DNA of 22,893 bases from CAZVWV01 sp964631745 (GTDB taxonomy: Bacteria; Bdellovibrionota_C; UBA2361; JBGSMV01), in assembly GCA_964631745.1 (NCBI GenBank), contig CAZVWV010000051.1, positions 1 to 22,893 of the forward strand. Direction: 5' to 3'. Positions 6,446 through 14,605 of this stretch are shown here, piece by piece. The first letter of the stretch is position 1. Each line of letters begins with the position of its first letter. Position numbers and translations under genes: made by a program. The notes beneath the pieces are model-generated. The model ran no database searches. It was not told the origin of the DNA and saw nothing but the letters and a program-made list of their open reading frames with translations.

Positions 6446-7598
6446 ATGACGGAGAGGATTACGCATTCGATAAAAGTCGGGGATCTGCAGATTGGCGGCG
6501 GTGCGCCAGTCTCGGTGCAATCGATGTGCGCCACCAAAACCCAGGACATTCAGGCTACGCTTAGCCAAATCAAGCTGTTGCAGGAGCATGGTGCTGATAT
6601 CGTGCGGGTGGCAATTGATAGTAAGCGGGATGTTGAGGCGCTAAAAGTGATCCGGCAGCAGACTGATGCGCGCTTAGTGGTGGACTTGCAAGAGAGCTAT
6701 CGGCTGGTCGAGGCTGTTGCGCCGTTAGTCCAAAAAATTCGGTACAACCCTGGGCACCTCCATCATCATGAGAAAGAGAAACCCGTTTTCGAGAAGGTTT
6801 CCTTTATAGTTGAGCATGCAAAACGGCACGGTTGCGCTATCCGCATAGGAGTTAACTTCGGCTCTCTCGCTCCTGGGCCAGAAGTGGTTGAGAGTGATAT
6901 GGATCGCGCTTTGCGGTCTGTAGCGGAGCATATCGGCTTTATGCAAAGGCTAAGCTTCGACAATTTTCTGGTCTCCCTAAAAAGCTCAGATCCGAACGAG
7001 GTCATAAGCATNNNNNNNNNNCATCAACCGACGCTTCGCGGAAGATTTCCCCACTGTGCCCATCCATTTAGGCGTCACTGAAGCCGGCATGCCGCCAATG
7101 GGAGAGATTAAGACCAGAATCGCTTTTGAAAATCTTTTGGCGGTGGGAATCGGCGATACCCTGCGCTGCTCGCTAACTTTGCCTTACGCTGAAAAATATA
7201 AGGAGATTCTCTTAGGCAAGGCTATTGTAGAGGATGTGAAGGCCGGGCGTTTTAGATCGGTGCCAAAGTTTGATAACCGGGGGCTAAATATTATTTCGTG
7301 TCCCTCATGTTCACGGGTTGAGAACGAAGCCTTTATCGAATTGGCGCACAAGGTAAGAGATATGAGCGCCTTTGCCTCCCAATACAATCTAACGATCGCT
7401 GTGATGGGATGCCGGGTTAACGGTCCTGGAGAGAGCGATGATGCCGATCTGGGGTTATGGTGCGCGCCCAATCATGTAAATCTTAAATCCCGCGGTCAAC
7501 TTATTGGCGCCTTTAGCTATGAGGAGATAGTGCCGCGTTTGAAGCAGGAACTTGAGAATCTGATTGCTAAAGAGGAAGTCAAAGCTGTAGCCGGGTGA
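6446..7598 (+). CDS. ispG: 4-hydroxy-3-methylbut-2-en-1-yl diphosphate synthase IspG (interrupted by assembly gap)
   Basis: IspG converts MEcPP to HMBPP in the MEP isoprenoid pathway using a [4Fe-4S] cluster. The N-terminal half runs from MTERITHSIKVGDLQIGGGAPVSVQSM to FDNFLVSLKSSDPNEVIS; the second half resumes at INRRFAEDF and PIHLGVTEAG. Cluster cysteines are present in CPSCSR and GCRVNGPGE, at about residues 281, 284 and 318 of the joined protein, with the Glu at about 325. Ten Ns (7012-7021) break the frame. The bases on both sides end and begin with CAT; merging that shared CAT and dropping the Ns restores one frame reading VISINRRF and gives 379 residues, close to E. coli IspG (372). 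The gene is therefore probably intact in the organism. The pseudokinase gene follows 56 nt downstream. Confidence 0.95.
7012..7021. other. Assembly gap (10 Ns)
   Basis: A fixed run of 10 Ns inside ispG joins two contigs. The left side ends in AGCAT and the right begins CATCAAC, so the two contigs probably overlap by CAT and no sequence is really missing. Confidence 0.95.
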
Positions 7599-7654
7599 GG
7601 CAGGTCTTCACTTTGTGACGTGCTCACGCGATAGATCCATGCTTTAATTTATAC

Positions 7655-10126
7655 GTGACATCGAATAAATATACACTCGGGGAACCACCTAACCGCCGCG
7701 GTGCGCAAAGTGGGCGTGTTATCGGAGCCGACACTTTATCGGCCGACGAGCATACCTATATTCGGCGGGTCTTAGATCTGACGAAGCAATCTGGTGTTCT
7801 GGTGGGAGCTTTGTACGGCGCCGCCGCTTGGGATCTGCGCGCGCTTATATTGGAAAAAGGCTTAACTTGCTTGGTGCGACTAAGACCGCCTACGCTCTCG
7901 TCTAGTCCGCGCTGGTTTAACTTTTGTCACGATCTAGATATTGCCTTGACGAATGAAGCCGATTCGGGGGTTTTGGCGTGCGGAGATGAAAACGGCCAGC
8001 TCTGGTATAAACGCAAATTCGTGAGCCAAACCATGGCAGACTCCCTGAACGACGCAAATAAGTTGCAGGGCCCGGCACTTAGACAAATTTTTGAAGGGAC
8101 GCTCTCGGCCCTTGCGCGCTTTCACTCGGCTGGTTATTGGCACGGGCATCTTTCGCCGTCTAATCTTGGGATCGAGACAGCGGGGAATCGCTCATACGTA
8201 TGTTTTTTGGACCCGGGCTTTAGTTTCGTCGGAGATGGCTTTAAGCAGATTAGTGACGGGTTTGTAGCGCCTGAGGTCGTACAAGGGCGTGGCGATGAGC
8301 GTGCCGATATCTGGTGCCTTTGTAAAATGCTCAATGCCTTCGAGGCCTACATACCCGAAATAATGCTATCACAGGATAGAAAAAATATTATTGAGCGTGG
8401 TTTGGCGGCTGAGCCATCGGCCCGTCCCAAGGCCGTGGAACTTTTGAAAGAGCTATTCGGAACTGCTCCGCTGCCGAGTAGGCGCAATTCGCAGGAGTCA
8501 TCAACCCCAGGCGTCGGAAAAGGTAAGATCATAGAGGGCGCCGTGCTGCGACCGAAAGCGAAAGATTTGGGCAGATCGTTCGAACCCAAATCAACTCCTC
8601 AGACAGGACTGCCCCGGGCGCCCACGAGTTCGGACCAGTTAATGACTCCGGCGGATGACTCAGTCGCTAGCACTCAAGTTATTCAATTAACCCCACAACT
8701 TTTGAATCAACTTAAAAAGAGCAGCTCCGGGCGGGCGCCTGACAAAGCCATATCAAGGCCGAAATTAAGCGCTAGCAATTTATTATTCTTTGTTTTGATC
8801 GGCATTGCCGGAGTGCTGCTGTGGAAGGGTCAGTGGAGTGAATGGAAAGATCGAGTTTTTGGCGCTGATATTAATTACGAAGAGGCTTGGAGCAGTAATG
8901 AGCTCTCTAGGGTGACGCAAATTGCGGAGCTTGCAGTTTATAAAGAAGACCAGAAGGCTACAGACACCATAGTGCAAGATGCCCTAACAGGTTCGAAACG
9001 CCCAGGAGTGCGTTCCGAGTTTTTAAAATTAGCGTTTAACCCGTTGTGGGAAAAAGCACTTACGGCAGAGGATCGCAAAGTAGCTCTTTACCTAGCGCTC
9101 TCTGGAATCTTGAAGCAGGCCCCTGAGGATCTGATTCCGATCAAGGATTCTTCCCCTCAGGTGCTCTTTGCGCTTTCGGCCAGTTTGCCGGTTGATAAGC
9201 CCGTAGAGGATTTTGTTGAAGTCGATCTGTCACGATTTGAGCGCTTGCCCGAACCATTTGCAGGCGCTTACAAGGAGTTAAGCGCTGCCGGGGTCAAGAA
9301 CCTAGCATCTAATCCAGCCCGATCGCTTTCGCATCTTTTGACAGGCGACGTTTCAGATACAGTAATCGCTTTTTTCTTTCAGGGGCTGCGAGAAGATAAG
9401 GAGCACTTCGCGCGTCTTTCTATGCTCCTCAAGTTGACCGAGATTAATCCCCAAATCCCGGACGGAATTGTGAGCTATGCTGATTCGCAATCCGGCGTAA
9501 TCTCGAAAGCACTGGCTTGGTTCAAGGAGCCAGGATTGGACTTGTGGAAGAAGGTCCCTGCGCTGGATCGCTTGAAGCTAATCACCGCCGTGATTCCTAC
9601 CGACCTTACAGACGAGCAGTTCGCCGATCTTTTACGGTTCCCTGTCGAATCAGTTCGGCGCGCAGCACAAGAAGCGCTTTATGCGCATCACCATAACGAC
9701 GATTTCTTACGAGCGCTTTCCTTCCTAAGCAGCCCAGACAGTAAGCTCACGCGCTTGCAAACCATTTCGTTAGTGGCCGCCATTAACGCCGGGGCAGATA
9801 AGCGCGATGCCTATGTTAGCACCTGGTTTCGGAGTAACCCCGACGCCATAAGCGTCTTAGCCTTGCTAGTAATACGGCGTAATGTGGTCAAAGACGACAC
9901 CTTCAATTTCGAAGCCGCCAGATATGTCGCCCAAAGGCAGTTAAGAGTGCCCTTTGAGACCATAAAAGTGTTGGCCGGCCACCCCGAAGCCCTAGCACGT
10001 GCCTTTGCCGTGTCGCAGCTCGACACCAACAAGGCAGAGCAACGTGCCCTGCTACAAAACATGGCCACAGTAGAGCCCAATGAAAATATTCGCGAGCTGA
10101 TTAAGGGACGCTTGGCAGGCCCTTAG
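7655..10126 (+). CDS. Membrane-anchored protein-kinase-like protein (pseudokinase) with long helical C-terminal region
   Basis: 823 residues in three parts. Residues 45-269 resemble a eukaryotic-type Ser/Thr kinase: a catalytic-loop segment HGHLSPSN (163-170), DPG (186-188) at the DFG position, APE (205-207), D218-x-W220 and AAEPSARP. H165 sits where the catalytic Asp (HRD/HGD) should be, and no clear glycine-rich loop is seen, so phosphotransfer is doubtful. Residues 270-370 are a Ser/Pro-rich linker. Residues 375-390 are a single membrane helix. The remaining 430 residues are helical and repetitive in character, possibly HEAT-like (for example VESVRRAAQEALYAHHHNDDFLRALSFL). This topology matches transmembrane kinases such as PknB-like proteins, with the C-terminal part outside. 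The start is a GTG at 7655 without a clear ribosome binding site. It follows ispG. Confidence 0.8.
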   Translation: MTSNKYTLGEPPNRRGAQSGRVIGADTLSADEHTYIRRVLDLTKQSGVLVGALYGAAAWDLRALILEKGLTCLVRLRPPTLSSSPRWFNFCHDLDIALTNEADSGVLACGDENGQLWYKRKFVSQTMADSLNDANKLQGPALRQIFEGTLSALARFHSAGYWHGHLSPSNLGIETAGNRSYVCFLDPGFSFVGDGFKQISDGFVAPEVVQGRGDERADIWCLCKMLNAFEAYIPEIMLSQDRKNIIERGLAAEPSARPKAVELLKELFGTAPLPSRRNSQESSTPGVGKGKIIEGAVLRPKAKDLGRSFEPKSTPQTGLPRAPTSSDQLMTPADDSVASTQVIQLTPQLLNQLKKSSSGRAPDKAISRPKLSASNLLFFVLIGIAGVLLWKGQWSEWKDRVFGADINYEEAWSSNELSRVTQIAELAVYKEDQKATDTIVQDALTGSKRPGVRSEFLKLAFNPLWEKALTAEDRKVALYLALSGILKQAPEDLIPIKDSSPQVLFALSASLPVDKPVEDFVEVDLSRFERLPEPFAGAYKELSAAGVKNLASNPARSLSHLLTGDVSDTVIAFFFQGLREDKEHFARLSMLLKLTEINPQIPDGIVSYADSQSGVISKALAWFKEPGLDLWKKVPALDRLKLITAVIPTDLTDEQFADLLRFPVESVRRAAQEALYAHHHNDDFLRALSFLSSPDSKLTRLQTISLVAAINAGADKRDAYVSTWFRSNPDAISVLALLVIRRNVVKDDTFNFEAARYVAQRQLRVPFETIKVLAGHPEALARAFAVSQLDTNKAEQRALLQNMATVEPNENIRELIKGRLAGP

Positions 10127-10136
10127 TCCACGAAAA

Positions 10137-10167
10137 AAGGGCCCCGCAAACAATGTTGGGGGCCCTT
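10137..10167 (-). terminator. Rho-independent terminator of the pilin-like gene
   Basis: AAGGGCCCC (10137-10145) pairs with GGGGCCCTT (10159-10167), a 9-bp G+C-rich stem. Read on the minus strand the stem is followed by TTTTTTCG, a proper T-tract, so it ends the minus-strand pilin-like gene starting at 10610. On the plus strand only a short TTCT follows, so it may also act weakly for the kinase-like gene. Confidence 0.85.
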
Positions 10168-10193
10168 CTAATGATCTAAGAACAGTTACGATC

Positions 10194-10610
10194 CTACGCG
10201 CCTTGCTCGTCGATCGATTCTGTATTGAAGAAAGTGCTTAAGAAGGAGCGTAGGATAAACGCGCCTACTGCTACTACTAAGCAACCAAGAGCGGCTCGGT
10301 ATTGACCGAAAGCGGAGCTAAGGATAGCGCCGATTCCAGCAACCACCATCACCAATGCTCCAAAGCTACCCTCTAAGTATGTTAGAAGAGTATCAACAGA
10401 GTTGGCGATGCGATCGTCGTTGAAGTTTGTACCTTCAAGACCTTGCGCGTGCACATCCATCATCAAGCCCGCGCTCAAAATCACAACTCCAAAAGCAAAC
10501 AGAGCGAGTTGCCCCTGCATGCGTGATGGCGAGATTTTAAAAGCGCCGATCTTCTGACAGATTTCGAGGTATCTTTCTCGAACGTTTTTTGTATTGATCA
10601 AGTTAAACAT
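10194..10610 (-). CDS. VirB2/TrbC-like pilin-type membrane protein
   Basis: 138 residues from the ATG at 10610, which has AGGAG four bases upstream. The frame is open further upstream, but residues there look non-coding. A long basic leader (1-30) precedes a hydrophobic signal segment (35-50) ending in DVHA-Q, a plausible signal-peptidase site. The mature part has two hydrophobic helices, about 82-100 (GALVMVVAGIGAILSSAFG) and 106-121, joined by a short polar turn QYRAA. This is the VirB2/TrbC plan of type IV secretion or conjugative pilin subunits. No other type IV secretion genes are nearby, so it is an orphan here. It has a good terminator, a ribosome binding site, a TATATATA promoter and an upstream inverted repeat, suggesting strong, regulated expression. 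Confidence 0.75.
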   Translation of the reverse strand: MFNLINTKNVRERYLEICQKIGAFKISPSRMQGQLALFAFGVVILSAGLMMDVHAQGLEGTNFNDDRIANSVDTLLTYLEGSFGALVMVVAGIGAILSSAFGQYRAALGCLVVAVGAFILRSFLSTFFNTESIDEQGA

Positions 10611-10666
10611 ATGACTCCTAAATGATTTAGTATTGCTAAACCGACAACAGGCTGCACCTGCGTCCC

Positions 10667-10701
10667 ATTTTATATATACAGAGTTATGAGGGAAAACTCT
10701 G
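10667..10701 (-). promoter_or_regulatory. Promoter and operator-like inverted repeat of the pilin-like gene
   Basis: On the minus strand CAGAGTT (10695-10701) and AACTCTG (10679-10685) form a perfect 7-bp inverted repeat with a 9-nt spacer. It is followed at once by TATATATAAAA (about 10668-10678), a good -10 element. The repeat sits where the -35 region should be, the expected place for an activator or repressor. A further small hairpin (TTTAG-CAATA-CTAAA) lies just before the ribosome binding site. Confidence 0.5.
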
Positions 10702-10862
10702 GAGTGTGACCTAAGGCCAAAGTTGCTGCCGAATCCCATTCATCCTACTAATCTATTGAAATGACAAGGGAATAATGGCTGGTTTTGTCAAGTTGTTTGA
10801 AGTTTTTCAGTAACGCAGTTATACCATCCCAAAATCCGCAGCTCCAGGTATACTCTATTCCC

Positions 10863-11297
10863 ATGGAACGCTTTCTTCACTACCTGGTTATTGTTTGCTT
10901 TGCTTGCGGAGTTGTGGCGCTGGGAGCTTCGGAGTTACAGCACCGTTACCGCGGAAGATCTGGAGCCGGAGCCCGTATTCTGATTAAGGAGCTGCGAGGT
11001 GACTTAGATGCGGGGCGCGCAAGCTTAAGGCGTGATGAGCCCTCAGGGGGTGGAAAGATAAGATTGAAAGAAGATCAGGGCGTGTATGAACCCAGTTCTG
11101 ATGATACTTCAAAATGGCAAGTTGGAGGGGGAACTGCTGCGGGCGGCACAAACAAGGGCGAAAGTAGTGTGGTCAATAAGGGTACAGATGAGAGCACGAT
11201 GAAGGCTACGGTTAAGGGCCCAATTAAGGGTACGGACAAGCTCGACTCTGATGACCGTCAGGAACTTAACTCAATGTTAGATAGGATTCTTCCGTGA
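10863..11297 (+). CDS. Membrane-anchored hypothetical protein
   Basis: 144 residues from the ATG at 10863. The first 22 residues (MERFLHYLVIVCFACGVVALGA) form an uncleaved anchor or signal segment. The rest is polar and flexible, with Gly/Lys-rich repeats (GGGTAAGGTNKG, KGTDES, KGPIKGTDK) and an acidic end. I do not recognise it. An earlier TTG at 10785 keeps the frame open but adds a poor leader. TATACT at 10849-10854 lies 8 nt before the ATG, so the transcript could be almost leaderless; no ribosome binding site is seen. Its stop overlaps the start of the next gene by 4 bp (GTGA), so the two are translationally coupled. Confidence 0.65.
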   Translation: MERFLHYLVIVCFACGVVALGASELQHRYRGRSGAGARILIKELRGDLDAGRASLRRDEPSGGGKIRLKEDQGVYEPSSDDTSKWQVGGGTAAGGTNKGESSVVNKGTDESTMKATVKGPIKGTDKLDSDDRQELNSMLDRILP

Positions 11298-11743
11298 AAT
11301 GTTTTAAAATTTGCTGCCTCTTGACCTTGTTGCTTTCACTGTCGCTTTCTTTGCAGGGTTGCTTTTTTGCACCAGCCATCGATTCCTTTAAGAAACTAGG
11401 CGTCTCGGCCACGGACAGGCAGGCCCTACTCGCTCAACAGATTAAGCGCTTCAACGATGCCCTGCATTGGGGCACTAATGATCAGATTTTAGCGCTGGTT
11501 TCTCCGATGTCGCGCGAACAGATCGCAAATGATCTTGAAGATGAGGGCGAGGACATGAAAGTTGTAGACACGCGTGTGGCAGATACATCTTTTGATGAAA
11601 GCGCTTACAAGGCTACCGTAAAAATTGCGCTAAGGTACTACAAGGTTCCGTATTATGTGGTGAAGACTAGAAAAGAAAAGCAGATTTGGGATTTCTCGCT
11701 TTCGGACGGTTGGTTATTGGAATCACGTGAGTTTGAAGGGTGA
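11294..11743 (+). CDS. Lipoprotein, hypothetical
   Basis: 149 residues beginning at a GTG that shares the GTGA with the previous stop. The N-terminus MKCFKICCLLTLLLSLSLSLQGC is a lipoprotein signal with a lipobox SLQGC, so Cys23 is probably lipidated. The mature part has a helical stretch (TDRQALLAQQIKRFNDALHWG) and then a beta-rich portion with paired aromatic residues (ALRYYKVPYYVVKTRKEKQIWDF). This resembles small NTF2-like or DUF4440-like folds, but I cannot confirm that. It likely sits in the inner or outer membrane facing the periplasm. It overlaps the next gene by another GTGA. Confidence 0.75.
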   Translation: MKCFKICCLLTLLLSLSLSLQGCFFAPAIDSFKKLGVSATDRQALLAQQIKRFNDALHWGTNDQILALVSPMSREQIANDLEDEGEDMKVVDTRVADTSFDESAYKATVKIALRYYKVPYYVVKTRKEKQIWDFSLSDGWLLESREFEG

Positions 11744-12513
11744 CGATCAAATCCATTCTTAGTTGGGCCATGCTTTGCGGGATAGCCCTCTGTGCCTGTT
11801 CAATGCGCGTTGCAAAACCGGTGGCGCCCTTGGTAGCTGCCTCAGAAGAGAGCGCCAGTCTTCCTTTTTCTGTAAAAGTAATCCATGAAGTAAATGATGG
11901 CAGCTCGGTGCACATAACCGGGGAAGTTCTGCCTAAACCGGACGCAAAAATTTCCGGCGCTGTTTTAGTGTTAACTATTCTGAAAGCGGGAGAAGTGATT
12001 TCGGAAAAAGCCCTACCGCTGAATTCTCTCACGGCGTCTGAACCGGGAGCGGCGCTTCCGTTTGCGATAAGCAACGTTTCTGGAGCATCAACCGATTATC
12101 AGCTGCAGCTTCTCTGGGGGGCAGAAGCTTTTCACTATTTAAGCGCGGCCTCACAACCGGAGAGTGACTCGGGAACTGATTTGGTCATCGATAACGTCAG
12201 ACTGGAATCTGTGCCATGTCAAGAAGACAGCTGTAAAGAGCCAGTGTCCCACATCGTCCGGGCCGAACTGCAGAATAACACCGCCAAAATCGTAGAAAGC
12301 GTTGAGTTGGGCTTGGGTTTCGCCTGGGTGCCGCGCGGAAGCCTTGATTTTCCCAAAGTTAATCCTCAAAATGAAGAGAAGCTAAGCTTAAAGGCGCTTG
12401 GGTTAAAACCCAACGTCTGCCGTAGCCTAAGTTTATCGATTGCAGCGGCTGTGCCCCAAAGGAAGGATGCGGAACTCAAACCAGTGCTTAGAGTCATTTC
12501 ATACTCAGGATGA
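11740..12513 (+). CDS. Lipoprotein-like hypothetical protein
   Basis: 257 residues from a GTG overlapping the preceding stop by 4 bp. The N-terminal MTIKSILSWAMLCGIALCAC contains a lipobox-like ALCAC, so it is probably a lipoprotein. The mature protein is beta-rich, with two similar-looking halves (SVHITGEVLPKPDAKISGAVLVLTILK and later SHIVRAELQNNTAKIVESVELGLGF), suggestive of immunoglobulin-like or FxLYD-like domains. It also has a pair of cysteines in PCQEDSCKE. No enzyme motif is seen. The 3' end overlaps the start of miaB by about 47 bp, so the two belong to one transcript. Confidence 0.72.
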   Translation: MTIKSILSWAMLCGIALCACSMRVAKPVAPLVAASEESASLPFSVKVIHEVNDGSSVHITGEVLPKPDAKISGAVLVLTILKAGEVISEKALPLNSLTASEPGAALPFAISNVSGASTDYQLQLLWGAEAFHYLSAASQPESDSGTDLVIDNVRLESVPCQEDSCKEPVSHIVRAELQNNTAKIVESVELGLGFAWVPRGSLDFPKVNPQNEEKLSLKALGLKPNVCRSLSLSIAAAVPQRKDAELKPVLRVISYSG

Positions 12514-13861
12514 GAGTAGCGACGCGCCTGTAGACTTTCGCAAAGGGGTCTATATTCAGACCTTCGGCTGTCAGATGAATGAGTATGACACTCGCAAGCT
12601 TTACAAAGTTCTTGAAGATCAGTATCAACCCGTTTCTGCGCCTGAAGATGCCGAGCTGATTTTAATTAACACCTGTAGCGTGCGCGATAAGCCCGAGCAG
12701 AAACTGTATAGCTTATTAGGTACTTTTCGAGAGTTAAAACAAGCTAAGCCGGATCTGCTGCTCGGCGTGGGCGGGTGTGTGGCGCAGCAAGAGGGTCAGC
12801 GGATTGTTAGTCGTAGCGCAGATGTTGATTTTGTATTTGGCACCCACAATTTGTCGCTGGTCCCTTCGTTGATTGAACGACGGCGCGGCGGGCTCGGTCC
12901 ACAGGTGGCCGTGACCTACCGAGACGAATGGGAGGAGCTGCCGCTGGGCTTTTCAGAACAGACCACAGAAAGCAGAGCTTCGGCTTTAATTTCGATCAGT
13001 CGAGGATGTAATAAAAATTGCAGTTACTGCATCGTTCCCACAACTAGAGGCCCAGAAGTCTCAAGGTCACCTGATGAAATCTTACGGGAGGCGCGCATCG
13101 CACGGCAGCGAGGAGCCAAAGAGGTGATTTTGTTAGGTCAGACGGTGAATTCGTATGGGTTGGATCTTCCCAAACGGTACCGCTTCGCCGATCTTCTCAA
13201 AGATATCTCTGATATTGATGGCATCGAAAGAATTAGATTTACCTCACCTCATCCCCAAGAGATTCGTGAAGACTTTATCGAACTGGTCCGTGATAACCCT
13301 AAGATCTGTCGGCATGTGCATATGCCGCTTCAATCCGGCAGTGATAAAATTTTAAAACTGATGAATAGAAACTATCGGCGGCGGCGTTACCTTGGCATTA
13401 TCAGTGAATTAAAATCGGCTGTGCCCGAGATCGCCATAACTACCGATATAATAGTGGGCTTCCCTGGGGAGAGTCGCTCGGATTTTGATGCCAGCTTGGA
13501 AGTGATCAAGATAGTCGAGTTCGACAACTCTTACTCATTTGTGTTCTCGCCCAGACCGGGAACCGAGGCGGCATCTATGCCAGAATTAATCGATAGCCAG
13601 GAGAAGTTATTGCGCTTGAAGGAGCTTCAGGCTTTGCAGTTTGAGATTACTAACAGGAGGCTTCTAGAGTATGTTGGGAAGCGAGTTGAGGTGATGATAG
13701 AGGGGCCGAGCGCCTTTAATCCGGAACTTCTGCAAGGGCGCATCTCGCAGAATATTACATTTAACTTTCAAAAACCGATTGCGGGCGTTGGGGTTGGCGC
13801 GATTGTCCCGGCGCTGGTGAGCGCCGTTTCCCGTTATACGCTTAAGGGCGAGGAAATATAG
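12467..13861 (+). CDS. miaB: tRNA-2-methylthio-N6-dimethylallyladenosine synthase MiaB
   Basis: 464 residues from the ATG at 12467. MiaB is a radical-SAM methylthiotransferase that converts i6A37 to ms2i6A37 in tRNAs reading UNN codons. The N-terminal UPF0004 domain holds its three cluster cysteines: C35 (QTFGCQMNEYD), C70 (INTCSVRDKPEQK) and C104 (GVGGCVAQQEG). The radical-SAM motif is CNKNCSYC (181, 185, 188) followed by IVPTTRGPEVSR. Later segments LLGQTVNSYG, HMPLQSGSD and DIIVGFPGES match the family. The C-terminal 65 residues are a TRAM domain. The start lies inside the preceding gene; AAGGA is close before it, and a TTG at 12440 is the only other in-frame choice upstream. Length and motifs are typical. 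Confidence 0.95.
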   Translation: MRNSNQCLESFHTQDESSDAPVDFRKGVYIQTFGCQMNEYDTRKLYKVLEDQYQPVSAPEDAELILINTCSVRDKPEQKLYSLLGTFRELKQAKPDLLLGVGGCVAQQEGQRIVSRSADVDFVFGTHNLSLVPSLIERRRGGLGPQVAVTYRDEWEELPLGFSEQTTESRASALISISRGCNKNCSYCIVPTTRGPEVSRSPDEILREARIARQRGAKEVILLGQTVNSYGLDLPKRYRFADLLKDISDIDGIERIRFTSPHPQEIREDFIELVRDNPKICRHVHMPLQSGSDKILKLMNRNYRRRRYLGIISELKSAVPEIAITTDIIVGFPGESRSDFDASLEVIKIVEFDNSYSFVFSPRPGTEAASMPELIDSQEKLLRLKELQALQFEITNRRLLEYVGKRVEVMIEGPSAFNPELLQGRISQNITFNFQKPIAGVGVGAIVPALVSAVSRYTLKGEEI

Positions 13862-13897
13862 CGGAGTTTTAGGTGTACTTTCTCTTAGTAACTAGAC

Positions 13898-13927
13898 TTT
13901 ACAAGGCAAGAAAAGTAAACTTAGAAT
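13898..13927 (+). promoter_or_regulatory. Sigma-70-type promoter of the bifunctional nuclease gene
   Basis: TTTACA (13898-13903) and TAGAAT (13922-13927) are separated by 18 bp, each matching the consensus in 5 of 6 positions. They lie about 40 bp before the ATG at 13967, which has an AGAAAGG ribosome binding site. Confidence 0.6.
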
Positions 13928-13966
13928 CATCGTAACCGTTCAGGAAATTTAAGAGAAAGGTTTTTA

Positions 13967-14560
13967 ATGTCTACCGACACCGCTGTTGAAATGTTCGTAG
14001 GTGGATTGTTGCTCGATCCACACACTCAAGCCCCCGTAGTGGTTTTAAAGGACGAGGCTGGCAATGTGCATCTGCCGATTTGGATCGGGATTGCCGAAGC
14101 TACCTCGATTGCGAGCGCCATTAAGCAGGTGACTATGGCCCGCCCGCTAACGCACGATCTTATGTACGATGTGTTTAATCAGTTGGGCGTGCGCGTGGAG
14201 CGAGTTGTAATTACAGACTTGAAAGATTCGACCTATTTTGCCGAGCTGATTTTGGCCGTGGGCGATAAAGCCATGATCTTGGATTCCAGGCCAAGTGATG
14301 CCATCGCCATAGCCTTAAGGGCGCAGGCCCCGATATTTGTGGCGGCGCAGGTTCTGGAGCGCGCCAAGGTGGCTTTTAACACTCAGCAAGGTTCCGGGCA
14401 GACAGGTGAAGGTGCTGGGGCCGCTGAGGGTGGGCAGAATCCCAACAATCCAGACGACGAAGCCAGAATAACCAGCGCGGATTTTAAGAACATCGATAAA
14501 GATAAGTGGAATGAGATTTTGAGCGCGCTTGACCCTGATGATTTCAAGTATAAGATGTAG
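13967..14560 (+). CDS. Bifunctional nuclease family protein (DUF151/BFN)
   Basis: 197 residues. Residues 7-130 match the BFN domain: LLLDPHTQAPVVVLKDEAGN, LPIWIGIAEATSIA, a DLMYDVFNQLGVRVERVVI helix-strand unit, TYFAELIL, and DSRPSDAIAIALRAQAPIFV, which is the family signature. The domain is named for a plant protein with RNase and DNase activity; bacterial roles are unclear. The C-terminal tail (about 140-197) is a Gly/Pro/Asn-rich linker and a charged end (DFKNIDKDKWNEILSALDPDDFKYKM). The start is supported by AGAAAGG seven bases upstream. The gene commonly sits near miaB in related genomes, as here, but has its own promoter in this window. Confidence 0.93.
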   Translation: MSTDTAVEMFVGGLLLDPHTQAPVVVLKDEAGNVHLPIWIGIAEATSIASAIKQVTMARPLTHDLMYDVFNQLGVRVERVVITDLKDSTYFAELILAVGDKAMILDSRPSDAIAIALRAQAPIFVAAQVLERAKVAFNTQQGSGQTGEGAGAAEGGQNPNNPDDEARITSADFKNIDKDKWNEILSALDPDDFKYKM

Positions 14561-14605
14561 GCAGCAGTTTCTTGCAAGAGTGAACTTGATATTAGGGATT
14601 TGTAT

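Noticed and set aside
10611..10739. N-terminal extension of the pilin-like protein
   Set aside because: It would run through the promoter, inverted repeat and ribosome binding site; the ATG at 10610 has AGGAG just upstream.
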